This document shows, piece after piece, positions 21,665 to 31,267 of a DNA stretch of 64,000 nt. Numbering within the stretch: position 1 is the first letter of the stretch; every line of letters begins with the position of its first letter. The DNA is taken from NCBI GenBank assembly GCA_026636295.1, contig CP089454.1:372001-436000 (forward strand). The letters run 5' to 3'. The notes beneath the pieces are model-generated. The model was not told where the DNA came from, did not search any database, and saw only the letters and a list, made by a program, of their open reading frames with translations. This DNA comes from Medakamo hakoo. Lineage: Eukaryota; Chlorophyta; Trebouxiophyceae; Coccomyxaceae. The position numbers and the translations under genes are program-made.

Positions 21665-22648
21665 CTAATCCCCGCCAAACCGCCGGCTCCGCCCGGCGTA
21701 CTCCCTCAGCGCGCCCTCCAGCTCCGCCACTCCGAAATCCGGCCACAGCACGTCCGAAAAGGCTAACTCGGCGTACGCGGCTTCAAACAGTAAAAAATTC
21801 GACAGGCGCCTCTCGCCCGCAGACCGAATGATGAGGTCCGGGTTGGCCAGGTCGGGCGGGAGGACGGCCGCCGTGGACAAGCGGGCTGCCAGCGTGTCGG
21901 CGGTGACGCTCGCCGGGTCCAGTTTGCCCGCAGCGGCGTCGGCCGCGATGGCCGCCGCCGCGGCGCCCAGGTCGGCCCGTCCACCATAAGACAGCGCGAC
22001 GGTCAGGTGCAAGGACGGCGGCCGCCCGTCCAGTGCCGCGTCCGTGAGAGCTTCACCCGCGCGTAAGGCGGCCACCAAGCTGCGTGGGCGGGCCAGCCCC
22101 GGAGGGATGAAGCGCAGGCGGACGCGCGCGTCGGCGAGCGCGGGCGCGTGCGCCAGGGCGGCGGCCCGTGCGACGCCCAGCACGGACGCCGCGCCCAGGC
22201 CGCCACGTTTGTAGTTCTCCGTGGAGAAGCCGAAGACGGTCAGGGCTGGGATGCCCCACGCGACGCACGACGCGACCACCGTCCGCAGCGCCTCCACGCC
22301 CGCCGCGTGCCCGGCCCGCTCCGGCAGGCCCCTCGCCCGCGCCCAGCGACGGTTGCCGTCCAGGATGATGGCCACGTGGCGTGGCAGGGAGGTGGAAGGG
22401 AGGTCTAGCGGCGGGATGGGCGGGCTGGACGGCAGGGTGGACGGGCGCCGCCCGGCAGCCGGGCTGGTGGCGGGCGAGGTCGGCGCCGGCCGCACTGGCG
22501 GCCGCACGGCAGCAGCCGCGCGTGCCGCCGTGCGCCGCCCGCCTGCGCCGTCCGCCCGCACGGCAGCAGCCCTGCCCGAGGTGCTGGGCTTCGCGCCGGC
22601 GCACCCGGGCGGCCGCATGTGGATTGCCGGAGAAGCCGCCGCGCACAC
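21665..22648 (-). CDS. cis-prenyltransferase (undecaprenyl/dehydrodolichyl diphosphate synthase family)
   Basis: Extends allylic diphosphates with cis isoprene units, for polyprenols or dolichols. A single frame of 327 residues. Family motifs in order: AIILDGNRRWARARG (the DGNRRWA substrate loop), HAAGVEALRTVV, LTVFGFSTENYKR, LTVALSYGGRADL, DLIIRSAGERRLSNFLL (the R-x-x-x-E-x-R-L-S-N-F signature) and the conserved end YAELAFSDVLWPDF. The N-terminal 90 residues are rich in Ala, Arg, Ser and Pro and look like a plastid transit peptide; the start could be 22648 or the second Met at 22618 (MRPPGCAGAKPSTSG). The 5' end is 106 bp from the divergent JmjC gene. The product chain length cannot be told from sequence alone. 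Confidence 0.93.
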   Translation of the reverse strand: MCAAASPAIHMRPPGCAGAKPSTSGRAAAVRADGAGGRRTAARAAAAVRPPVRPAPTSPATSPAAGRRPSTLPSSPPIPPLDLPSTSLPRHVAIILDGNRRWARARGLPERAGHAAGVEALRTVVASCVAWGIPALTVFGFSTENYKRGGLGAASVLGVARAAALAHAPALADARVRLRFIPPGLARPRSLVAALRAGEALTDAALDGRPPSLHLTVALSYGGRADLGAAAAAIAADAAAGKLDPASVTADTLAARLSTAAVLPPDLANPDLIIRSAGERRLSNFLLFEAAYAELAFSDVLWPDFGVAELEGALREYAGRSRRFGGD

Positions 22649-22754
22649 ACACGGGGAGCCGGCGGAATTGGGGAGACTGGCTCCAGCCCGCGCCCTCTCT
22701 TCTTCCTCACTCCCGCTTCCTCAGGGAGAGCGCGCGAGCAGCAAAAAAACTCGC

Positions 22755-23714
22755 ATGGCCGACAACGGCTCGCGGGGCGCCCGCCGCGCCGCCGCGCCGG
22801 CCGGGGCCGCGCCCCCGGCCATGACCGGCCACCAGGCGCGCGTGGCCAAGGCGGCCGCCATCCAAGAAGCGGTGCGTTGTGGTGGCTTGGCTGCTGGGTT
22901 GTCCATTGGCCTGTCCGCGCGCCCCCTGCACGACCGCCGCCGGCCCACGCGCGGCCCTCTTCCCAGCCCGCGAGCCGGGGAAGGGAGGGGATGGGGCTGA
23001 GTTACTCGCCTGCCGAGCTGCAAGATGCGCCGAGGTCGCCTTGGCCTCTCGCGTTCCCTCCCTGGCTTTGGGCGGGAGAAAGGGGAGGGACGGGCGACGC
23101 GCTCTCCCCTCTCTGCCGCGCGCGCAAAAACCTGCCGTCCCCGGGGCGGGGGCGTGCCCCGCCGCGGCCGCCTCCTATCCCAGACTGTAGTCCGGATGCG
23201 CAGCGTGCGTCCCAGAGGAGCGTGGCCATCGTCCCGGGCGTCCTCACCCTCACCCGTCTCGCCTCCCTCCACCACATCAATAGAAAAACGCGGCCGCGTA
23301 CGCGGCCGTCGCCGACGCGGCCTGGCTGGGCGCCATCCCGGCCGCGCCCACTTTCTACCCGACGGAGGAGGAGGCGGCGGATCCGGTGGCGTACGTGCGG
23401 TCCATCTCGCCCGAAGCCTCCCGGTTTGGTGCGCTTGCGTGTTTTTTTCACCGGTCGCGGCCCGAGTGGCAGGCCGGCCCGACCTGCCCGTCCCTCGCTC
23501 GCTCGCCCTCTCCTCCCAGCAGCCAACCCACACGACGCACTCCCAACACACCACAACCCAGGCATCGCCAAGGTCGTCGTCCCGTACCCGGCCGCCAGCG
23601 CTCAGTTTGAAAAGGTGAGGAGAGGGGCGGGAGGGAGGGCTGTGTGCGCCGCCTCCCTCCCTCTGCTGTGTGCGTGCGCTGCTCCGGGGAAGCCCAGCCC
23701 AGCTCACGCTCACA

Positions 23715-23750
<36 letters not shown>

Positions 23751-26700
23751 GCTCATGCGCGGCGAGGTCACGGGGTGCACGCCCCTCAACCCGGCGTCCA
23801 CCTTCCAGACCCGCATCCAGCCCGTCGCCCTCCAGACCTGGCGCCCCCCGCTCAAGACGGGGATCTGGTGGCTGTCGGACAAGCAGCACACGCTGTCGTC
23901 CTATTCCGCCGAAGCCGCCAAGTACGCCAAGTCCGTGTACGGCGACTGCCAGGCCCTGCCGCCCGTGCGCACGGTGGAGGCCGACCTGTGGCGGGCGCGG
24001 TCGGCGGCGGGCGAGGCGGACCGGGCGGCCCTGGCGCGCGCGCGGCATGACGGCGGCGCGGGCGGGGAGGGCGGCGCCGGCGGCGGCGGCGAGGACGGCG
24101 CCGAGCCCGCCTCCCGCAGCGGCGGCCGGGGCTCGGCCGCCCGCACCATCTTTTACGGCGACAACGTCCACGGCTCCCTGTTCCTGGACCGGCAAACGAC
24201 CGGTGCCGGGGGCGCGCCCCCCACCCCGTCGCCCTGCCCGCTGTCCGCATCCCGCTGGAACCTGCGGCGCTTTGCGGCCAACCCCGGCTCCCTCCTCGCG
24301 CACGCGCCCGACATCCCGGGCGTGACGACGCCCATGCTGTACATCGGCATGCTGCACTCCTCGTTTGCGTGGCACGTGGAAGACAACAACCTGCTGTCCA
24401 TCAACTACGGCCACGGCGGCTTCCCAAAAGTGTGGTACGGCGTGCCCGCGGCCGCGGCCGACGCGCTGGAGGCGGTCGCCGCGGAGAGGGTGTACGGCCA
24501 CGACACGCTGGGCGTGGAGGGCGGGGACGCCGAGGGCGCGCGGGCCGCCGCCGCCACGGCCCTGGCCGCCAAGACCACCATTTTCTCGCCCCGCCTGCTG
24601 CTGGAGGCGGGCGTGCCCGTCTGCCGCGCGGTGCAGGAGGCGGGCAGCTTCATCATCACGTGGCCGCGCGCCTACCACTCCGGCTTTTCGGCGGGCTTCC
24701 ACGTGGGCGAAGCCGTCAACTTCGCGACGCCGGAGTGGCTGCCGTGGGGCGGCCTGGCCTCCGGCGTGTACGGGCAGCGGCGGGCGCCGCCCATCGTGCA
24801 CGTGGAGCGCCTGTGGGTCGACGCGCTCGCGCGCGCGGCCGTGGCCGAGCTGGGGCGCGGGGCCGTGGGCGGCGCCCTCCTGCGCCGGGCGGCCGCGTCC
24901 GCGGCGGAAGGCGGCGAGCCACCGGCCGACCGTGCGCTGGCAGCCCGCCTGGCCCGGTCGGAGCGGGCGGCCGTCCTGGTGGAGGGCGCGGCCCAGCTGC
25001 GGGCGCTGGCGTCCGCGCGCGCGTCGCTCGCGGCGTGCGAGGCGCCGCCCCCGCCGTCGTCGGGCACGCCGCCCAAACAGGCCGGGCACGCGCCGTCCAT
25101 CCCCGTCGCGCCACGGGAAGCCGTGTCCGTGTGCGAAGCGTGCGGCCAGGGCGCGGCCTTGCTGCGCGTGTTCTGCCACGCCGGGTGCGGGCTGTGCGCG
25201 CGCTGCGCCGCGGGCGGGGCCGGGCCCGTGCCCCTGCCCGCGGCCGCGGCCGCCGCCGGCGGCTCGTCGTCCGAGGGCGAAGACGAGGGAGACGCGGCGG
25301 CGGCGGCGGCCCGCGCCGCCCGTGCGGCCCTGTCCCTGCCCCTGCCGCCCGGCGCGGGCGTCGTGCACGTGTCCCCGGAGTGGGAGCCCGCGCTGGCCGC
25401 GTGGGGCGCGCTGGCCGCGGCGGCGGGCGCGCCGCCCGGGGTCGGCCCCGCCGCCTTCGACGGGTCGGCCGTCTCGGCCGACCTCATGATGGACTTGGGT
25501 GGGCTGGGCGCGGAACGGGCGGCCCTGGTGGGCCTGGGCGGCGGCGCGCTGCCGGCGGCGGCGCCTCAGCCGGCTGCTGCTGCTGCTGCTGCTGCTGCGG
25601 CCCGGCCGCGCGGCGGCGGGCGGGCGGGCGCCGGCCCGACGCCGTCGCCCCGCGGCGGCGGCGGCGGCGGCGTGTCCACCGACACCGCCCGCCCCACGCC
25701 CGCGGCCGCCCACCCGCCGCGCGCCCGCCCCGGCACGGCCGACCCGGCGCCGCTACCCCGGCCTGGGAAGGCGGCGGCTGGCGGGGCGGCCGGCGCTGCG
25801 GACGCCGCCGACCCGCCGCCGCCTCCACCCCGGGCCGGCCGCCCGCTGCGCGCGGCCGCAGCCCTGGCCAACGAACGCCTGCGGGAGGGCGCCTCCGCGG
25901 AGGCGGGCGGCGTGGACGGACCGCCTGCTCCTTCTCCTGCTGCTGCTGCTGCTGCTGTCGCCGGTGGTGGCAGTCCCACCGCCGCCCCTGCGGCCACGCC
26001 GCCGCGCCGGCCGTCGTCCGGCCTGGCCAGCCCGCCGCGGAACAGCGGCGGTGGCCGCAAGCGCGCGGCCGCGGCCGCGGACGCCGCCGCCACGGCCAGC
26101 GGCGCGTCCCCACCCCGCCCGGCCAAACGCGGTGCGGCCGCGCCGGCCGCCGGTTCGTCCAAGCCCACGCCCCGGCGCCGGGCGGCGGCGGACAAGGAAA
26201 AGGCGGCGGCGGCGGACGAGGAAAAGGCGGCGGCGGCGGTCGGAGGCGGCAGCGAAGCCGCCTCGCCGCCGCGTCCGTCGCCCCCCGGCAGCCCGGCCGA
26301 CTCGCAGGCGACCATCACAGTCGGCAGCGGTCCGCCGCCGCCGCGCCTGGCTGCTGCGCGCTCGCCGACGCCTGGTGGCCCGCCCGCGTTCACCACAGCG
26401 CCGGAGCGCGGGCCCGCGGCGGCGGCGGCGGTAGCGGCGGTGCCTGGGCCGCCCGCCGCTCGCGCGGCGCCGCGCCCGCCCGCGCCCGCGCCGGGCCCGG
26501 CCCCGCCGCCGCTCCCACCCCTGCCGCGCGGCGCGACCTACCTGGTGTCCGCCCTGCCGCCGCCCGCCTCCCGCCCCCGCCCCCTCCCGTCCCTGGCCAA
26601 GGGCCAGGTCATCCCGGCCGACGTCCCCCTGGCGGCCTACCAGCGCCGCGTGTACGCGCGCGCGCCCGGGTCGGACATCGGGCCGACGCCGGGGCCCGCC

Positions 26701-27858
26701 GACGGCTCGCCCTGGCCCGACCTGTCGCCCACCGACCCGGCGCACCGCCTGATCCACCTGGCCGACGTCTACACCGCCTGGTCCGGCGGGCGGGGCGCCA
26801 ACCCGACGGTGATGGGGTGGGTGACCGCGGTCGCGGGCGCGGGCGCCGCCGTCCCGCCGCCGGCGCGGGCGGGCGTCCTGCCCCGGCCCACCGTGTCGAC
26901 CATGGTGTCGGTCATTGGGCGGGCCTGCACGGCCAAGCTGTACGCCGCGCTGCAAGACCCGGCGGCCAAGGGCCGGCTGAAAGCGTTTGTGGAGGGCGTG
27001 TGGGGCGACGGCCCGGGCGCCAACCCGTGCGGGAGCGTGGACGACTTCTTGCTCGTCGGCTACAGCGGCGGCACGCCGGAGGAAGGCAAGGAGGGCGCCG
27101 GCGGCGGGCCGGAGGGGTATGGCGACGACGAGCCCGGGTCGTCGGCGCCGTCGTCGCCGCCGCGGCTGGTCGCCTCGCCGCGCCGGCCGAGCCCGGCGCG
27201 CGGCCCCAGCGGCGGCGGCAAGCGGCCGGCGGCGGGCGAGGCGCCGGCGGCGCCCGCGTCGCGCCTGCCGTCCCCTCCCCGCCCCCCGGCCAAGAAACGG
27301 GACGCCAGTCCAAAGGCGGCGGCGGGCGCGCCGGAGGACGCAGCGCAGTGTGCGACGCCGCCCCGCCCGGCCGCTGCGCCGCCCGTTGCACCGCGTGTCG
27401 GCGGCGCCGCGCCCGCGCCTCCTCCACGCCCGCCACCGGCTGCTGCCAACGATGAAGAAGACGACGATGATGGCAAGCCCATCATCGCAGCCGCTCGCCG
27501 GCCGGGACTGATGGACCGGCTGGCGCGCCTGGGCGGCGGCGGCGGCGGCGGCGCGGCGGGCGGCGCGCCGGTCGTCCGCCAACCGGTCGCCGTCCCCGGC
27601 TCGCCGCTGCCCGCGCCCGTCCCTGGTGTCGTCGTCGTCCCCACGCTGGGCGTCCTGTCGGACCGCACCCCCAAAGTGGGTGGGTTCATCGCCGCGGAAG
27701 ACGGCGCGACGGCGGCGGTCAAGGCGTCGGCCGACGGACCGGGCGGCGGGGTGCGCGGCGCGTCGTGGCACGCGCGCCCGCCGCCCCGCCTGCTGTCGTC
27801 TTTTGGGCGGGCGTGCGATGCGGCCGGCGCGGTCGGTGTGCAGGCCGCGGAAGACTGA
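22755..27858 (+). CDS. JmjN/JmjC histone demethylase-like protein (KDM4/KDM5 type)
   Basis: Removes methyl groups from histone lysines using Fe(II) and 2-oxoglutarate; nuclear. Exons 22755-22871, 23284-23428, 23562-23614 and 23752-27858 join in phase and give 1,473 residues. JmjN (APTFYPTEEEAADPVAYV and GIAKVVVPYPA) spans exons 2-3. JmjC has all cofactor residues: His313 and Glu315 in FAWHVEDNNLLSINY, Lys in FPKVWYGVP, and His414 in WPRAYHSGFSAGF with NFATPEWL, close to plant JMJ14/KDM5. A small Cys-rich knot (CEACGQGAALLRVFCHAGC) follows. Residues about 590-1030 are Ala/Pro/Gly low complexity with CTG runs. A further ordered segment (about 26536-27080) has no assigned family. Intron 3 carries a CA microsatellite. 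It shares a 106-bp divergent promoter region with the cis-prenyltransferase. Confidence 0.9.
22872..23283 (+). other. Intron 1 of the JmjC gene
   Basis: 412 bp from donor GTGCGT to acceptor ATAG. GC-rich and without a convincing coding frame or structured element on either strand. Confidence 0.7.
23718..23745. repeat. CA dinucleotide microsatellite in JmjC intron 3
   Basis: An almost pure run of CA repeats, about 14 units, lies between the donor at 23615 and the acceptor at 23750-23751. It falls just upstream of the 3' splice site, where it takes the place of the usual C/T tract. Confidence 0.9.
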
Positions 27859-28496
27859 TGTGGTGCCCAGGGAGGGAAGCGTTTGTGCGTGTGTGCGGCT
27901 GTCCCTTGCTTCTCCGGGGCGGGGGCGGGGGAGAGAGGAGACAGGAGTGTGTTTTGTTTGTGTTGCGTGTGTGTGCTTTTGTGGGTCCGCCCTCATTCGC
28001 TGCTCCCCTCTCTCGCATCAAAAAACAGTAGTCAGAGGTGCGCGTGTGCTTGTGTGATATCCCACCGCTTTCCTCCGCACCACCGCCGGACGCCTCCAAA
28101 CGGTCTCTCTTGGGCGGCGAGAGGCTGGCGTGGCGAGGAACACGCCCAAACCACGCGCCTTGTGTGTGCGCTCGGCGACAGGCATGCGCGCACCTAGCCG
28201 CGACCTGTCGGTCTGTCCGCCGCCGCGCCCGCCGCCCACGCACCTGATTCCCACACCCGTCAGGCCGGGCGGCACCGGCTGTGTTTGAACGTGTCATCGC
28301 ACGTCGTGGGGCGGTGTCGCGCCGGCCTCCAGGGGTCTGGGGCGGCGACGCATGCCGCGCGCCTGACGGCCCGCGAGGCGTCTCTCTCGGCCGCCCCGGC
28401 GCGCGCCCCCCCCACCGCGCGCCCATCCTCCCCCTCTCACGCCCTCCGCCCCCGCACTCCTCCCGTCACGCGCGCCACAGCAACTCCTCCAAGACC
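27859..28496. other. Intergenic region between JmjC gene and LTP-like gene
   Basis: About 640 bp holding the 3' region of the JmjC gene, with GT- and T-rich stretches, and the 5' region of the next plus-strand gene. Short open frames occur on both strands but none shows a recognisable protein or consistent composition. No tRNA or repeat array is seen. Confidence 0.5.
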
Positions 28497-29681
28497 ATGG
28501 CGCCCTCCCCCCTCACCTCGACCGCCCTCCTCCTTGCGGCCGCAGCGGGCGGCGCGGCCGCCTCCACCACCGCCTGCGACCGCGCGGCCGCCCTGCTCGC
28601 GGCGCAGTGCACACCCGACCTGGGGCCCTGGGCCGGCCCGGCCCGCTGCTGCGCCCCGCTCGCCGCCATGAAAGCGCTGGGCTGCGGCTGCGACGACACG
28701 GCCAAGCTGGCTGTGCAACGCGCCCTGCCAGGCCTGAAAGCGGCGTGCGGCGTGCCCGACGCGGCCGCGGCGCTCGCGGCCGCCTGCCGCACAGCGCCGG
28801 CGCGCGCGTCTGCCCTGGCCGACCGGTCGGACAGCGGCCCCTGGGAGGCCCTGGCGTCCGCCACCCGCGACCTGGGCGCCCGCCTGGCGGGCTCGGCTGC
28901 CGCCTGGCGCGACATCATGCGCGGGGCGGCGCCGCGCCCGTCCGAAGGCGGCGGCGGCTCCGAGTCTGAGACCCTGTCCCTGTCGCCCGACGGGTCGCTG
29001 GCCGCGTCCCTGGACATCGCGTACGGCGCGGCGCCCGAAGCGCCCGGCGCCGTCCTGGCTGAAATCGCCGACTGGGTCGCGTCGCTGGGCGAGGTGACCG
29101 AAGCCGGCGAGCGCCCGTCGGCCGACCGCGCGGCCGTCGCCGCGGACGTGGCCGGCCTGTTGGACGGCGTGGCGTCGCGCATGGACGCCGCCCTGCTCGC
29201 CGCCGGCGCGTCGCCCGGGACGGAGGTCGAGTACGACGTCAACATCCACCTGGGCACCGCTGACGGGCGTGAGCCGTCCACCGTCGACCTGGACGTCAAG
29301 TCGGCCGACCCGTCCGTCTCGTCCTCCATCCTCGCGGACGCCTTGGCCATGGCCGCCGACGGCGCGGCGTTCGACGCCGCCGCGGCCGGCGTCTCCATGT
29401 CCGCCGTCGTGGAGGAGTGGGTGTGCCCCGGTGGGCTGGCTGGGTGGGTGTGCGAGCGGAGCGAGGCCCTGTCCCAGCTGGCGTCGGCGGGCGCGTTTGC
29501 CTGTGCGGTCGCGGCCGTCGCGGCGCTGCTGGGCGCGTTCGACGACGACGACGAGGACGAGGATGAGGACGAGGATGACGACACCGACGCGGAAGCTGCG
29601 CGTGCTGAGTACGCGGCTTTGGCGGGTGGCGAGCTCACGGACGCCCGCCCGCCGCTGTGGGCTGTGACGGCCAAGCACTAG
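28497..29681 (+). CDS. Type I membrane protein with eight-cysteine LTP-like ectodomain
   Basis: 394 residues. A hydrophobic signal peptide (LTSTALLLAAAAGGAAAS) is followed by eight cysteines at 27, 38, 51, 52, 63, 65, 84 and 97. The spacing is C-x10-C-x12-CC-x10-CxC-x18-C-x12-C, the eight-cysteine motif of plant nonspecific lipid transfer proteins, whose helices wrap a lipid cavity. A long Ala/Asp-rich region without Cys follows. Near the C-terminus are two Cys (VEEWVCPGG, WVCERSE), one membrane segment (LASAGAFACAVAAVAALLG), and an acidic cytosolic tail (DDDDEDEDEDEDDD) ending WAVTAKH. Inferred topology: ectodomain outside, tail in the cytosol. The function is unknown; lipid binding at a membrane or wall is a reasonable guess. 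The start at 28497 is the ATG that opens the signal peptide. Confidence 0.75.
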   Translation: MAPSPLTSTALLLAAAAGGAAASTTACDRAAALLAAQCTPDLGPWAGPARCCAPLAAMKALGCGCDDTAKLAVQRALPGLKAACGVPDAAAALAAACRTAPARASALADRSDSGPWEALASATRDLGARLAGSAAAWRDIMRGAAPRPSEGGGGSESETLSLSPDGSLAASLDIAYGAAPEAPGAVLAEIADWVASLGEVTEAGERPSADRAAVAADVAGLLDGVASRMDAALLAAGASPGTEVEYDVNIHLGTADGREPSTVDLDVKSADPSVSSSILADALAMAADGAAFDAAAAGVSMSAVVEEWVCPGGLAGWVCERSEALSQLASAGAFACAVAAVAALLGAFDDDDEDEDEDEDDDTDAEAARAEYAALAGGELTDARPPLWAVTAKH

Positions 29682-29893
29682 AGAGCGGCGCGAGAGAAAG
29701 AAAAAAATGAAAACCGATTTTTGTGGCGGGGGTGAACTGTTTGCGAACCAAAAGCCCGCGACCCACACTGGGCATTCTTCCAGCGTGGTCGGGCGCGCGT
29801 GCGTGCGCGCGAGAGAGAGAGGAGGGGGAGAGAGGCGGGGGCGTGTCTGTTGTGAATTTTTTGACTGCAACCAACTACAACACCTCTTCCCTC

Positions 29894-30986
29894 TCACTTT
29901 TTCCGCCCCGCCGCCAGCCCAGCCTCTAAATGAGCCGCCACCTCAGCTGCCGCGTTTCTGCGGGATCCAGGTCGGGGCTCTGAAGTCGTTGCATCTGCCG
30001 GCTCCACCGCCGCGACGACGGCCGCCATCCCCGCGGGCGCGCCCGCGCGCGCGCGCTCCCTCGCAGGGTCTCCCTCCGGCAGCAGGCCAGCCACGGCTTG
30101 TTGGGCCAGGGCGGCAGGGACGCCGACGGCCGCGCCCAGTCCTGCGCCCAACAGGGCCGACCGGGCGCGCAGGAGCGGGGACAGGCCCGGGACTGGTGGT
30201 TTGTGTGGGGGAGGGGGGTGGGCGTGAGTGCATGGGGAAACACTCACGTGAGGTTTGTCCACCCCATCCCTCGCTCGCCTTCCGCACGAAAAAAAAAAAA
30301 CTCACGCATGGCGCCAAACAGAGCACCAGTGGCAGCCGCTGCTCCGGCCGTGTCCGCGATGGGCGAGCGGACCCCCCGGTAAATGCCCGCGCCGAGCTGC
30401 AACGCCCAAAAAAAGCCGGCCAAGCCGCCGGCGCGCAGGGCGCCGCCCGTCGCGGCGGACCCGGCCCGCCCCAGGCGCCGCATCTGTTCGGAGGCGACGG
30501 CTTTGGCCGCGTCTTGTGGGCCCAGGCCGGGCGGTGCCGTGATGGGACCTAGGCGGTGGAAAGCGCGGACATGTGTGAGAGAGTGTGCCGCGCCTGGGTG
30601 GGACGGATGGACGGATGGATGGATGGACTGATGGATGGATGGGGAAACAACGAGGGGGGACCCCCTTTCCGCTCACCTGCGGCTTGGGCCACCCTCCAGC
30701 CGCGCAACCCAGCCCAGACAGCGCCCGCGGATGCGACCAGCATGGTGTTGGCGCCCCACTCCGCGACTTCGGGCGGGGCGGGCGGGACCTGCACCGCAGA
30801 CGTTGTGCGTTGTGGGGGAGGGGGTGGTGGTGGGGTGATGATGAGAGGAGAGCCGAGAGAAAGCCGTGCGCGGGCAGCAACGCCCTCCTTCCAACTCACC
30901 GGGTCACCCGGCTCCACGCGGGCGGTGGCGGCAGTCCACACGGCAGCCAGGCGGTCCCAGCCCGTTTCACCGGCGGAGGAGGCCAT
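29894..30986 (-). CDS. Tim17/Tim22/Tim23-like small membrane protein
   Basis: Four exons, 30986-30900, 30788-30677, 30548-30306 and 30192-29894, splice in phase throughout and give 246 residues. The protein starts MASSAGETGWDRLAAVW and has Gly/Ala-rich membrane helices: ANTMLVASAGAVWAGLRGW, GGALRAGGLAGFFWALQLG, DTAGAAAATGALFGAM and ARSALLGAGLGAAVGVPAAL. The small-residue helices with G-x-x-x-G spacing are what the Tim17/22/23 and complex I B14.7-like families show, but the match is by pattern, not by a decisive motif. The C-terminal 60 residues are charged. A mitochondrial inner-membrane place is inferred, and its divergent neighbour is the mitochondrial-type CBSX3. It could also be an unrelated Gly-rich membrane protein. 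Confidence 0.65.
30601..30644. repeat. GGAT tetranucleotide microsatellite
   Basis: About ten copies of GGAT/GGAC units (GGACGGATGGACGGATGG and on) in intron 2 of the Tim17-like gene, between its exons 2 and 3. It is imperfect, with GGAC and CTGAT variants inside. Confidence 0.85.
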
Positions 30987-31267
30987 TCGTTTTTTTTTGT
31001 TGTCTTATGCTCTGCCACTCTCTTCTCGCCCCAACGGGCCGGGCGTTTCAGATCCTGAGGAATGCGGGACTCGCTGGCCTGCGCACAGGGCAGGTGAGAC
31101 ACTGGGCGTGCCTGTGCGGGTGTGATGAAGCGCGGAGGCAGGGCAGCGGGCCCGCCCTTTCGGCGCGAACAAAAAAAACAAGCCTCTGGGCAGGCCGGCG
31201 CTCGCCCGTTGCCCTCACTCTCTCAAACCTCGACCCCGCCCCCTCCCCCCCCAGCCGAACAAGTCGC

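Noticed and set aside
23718-23745. CA/TG/GGAT repeats considered as CRISPR or telomere-like arrays
   Set aside because: Simple microsatellites without spacers or a telomere unit.
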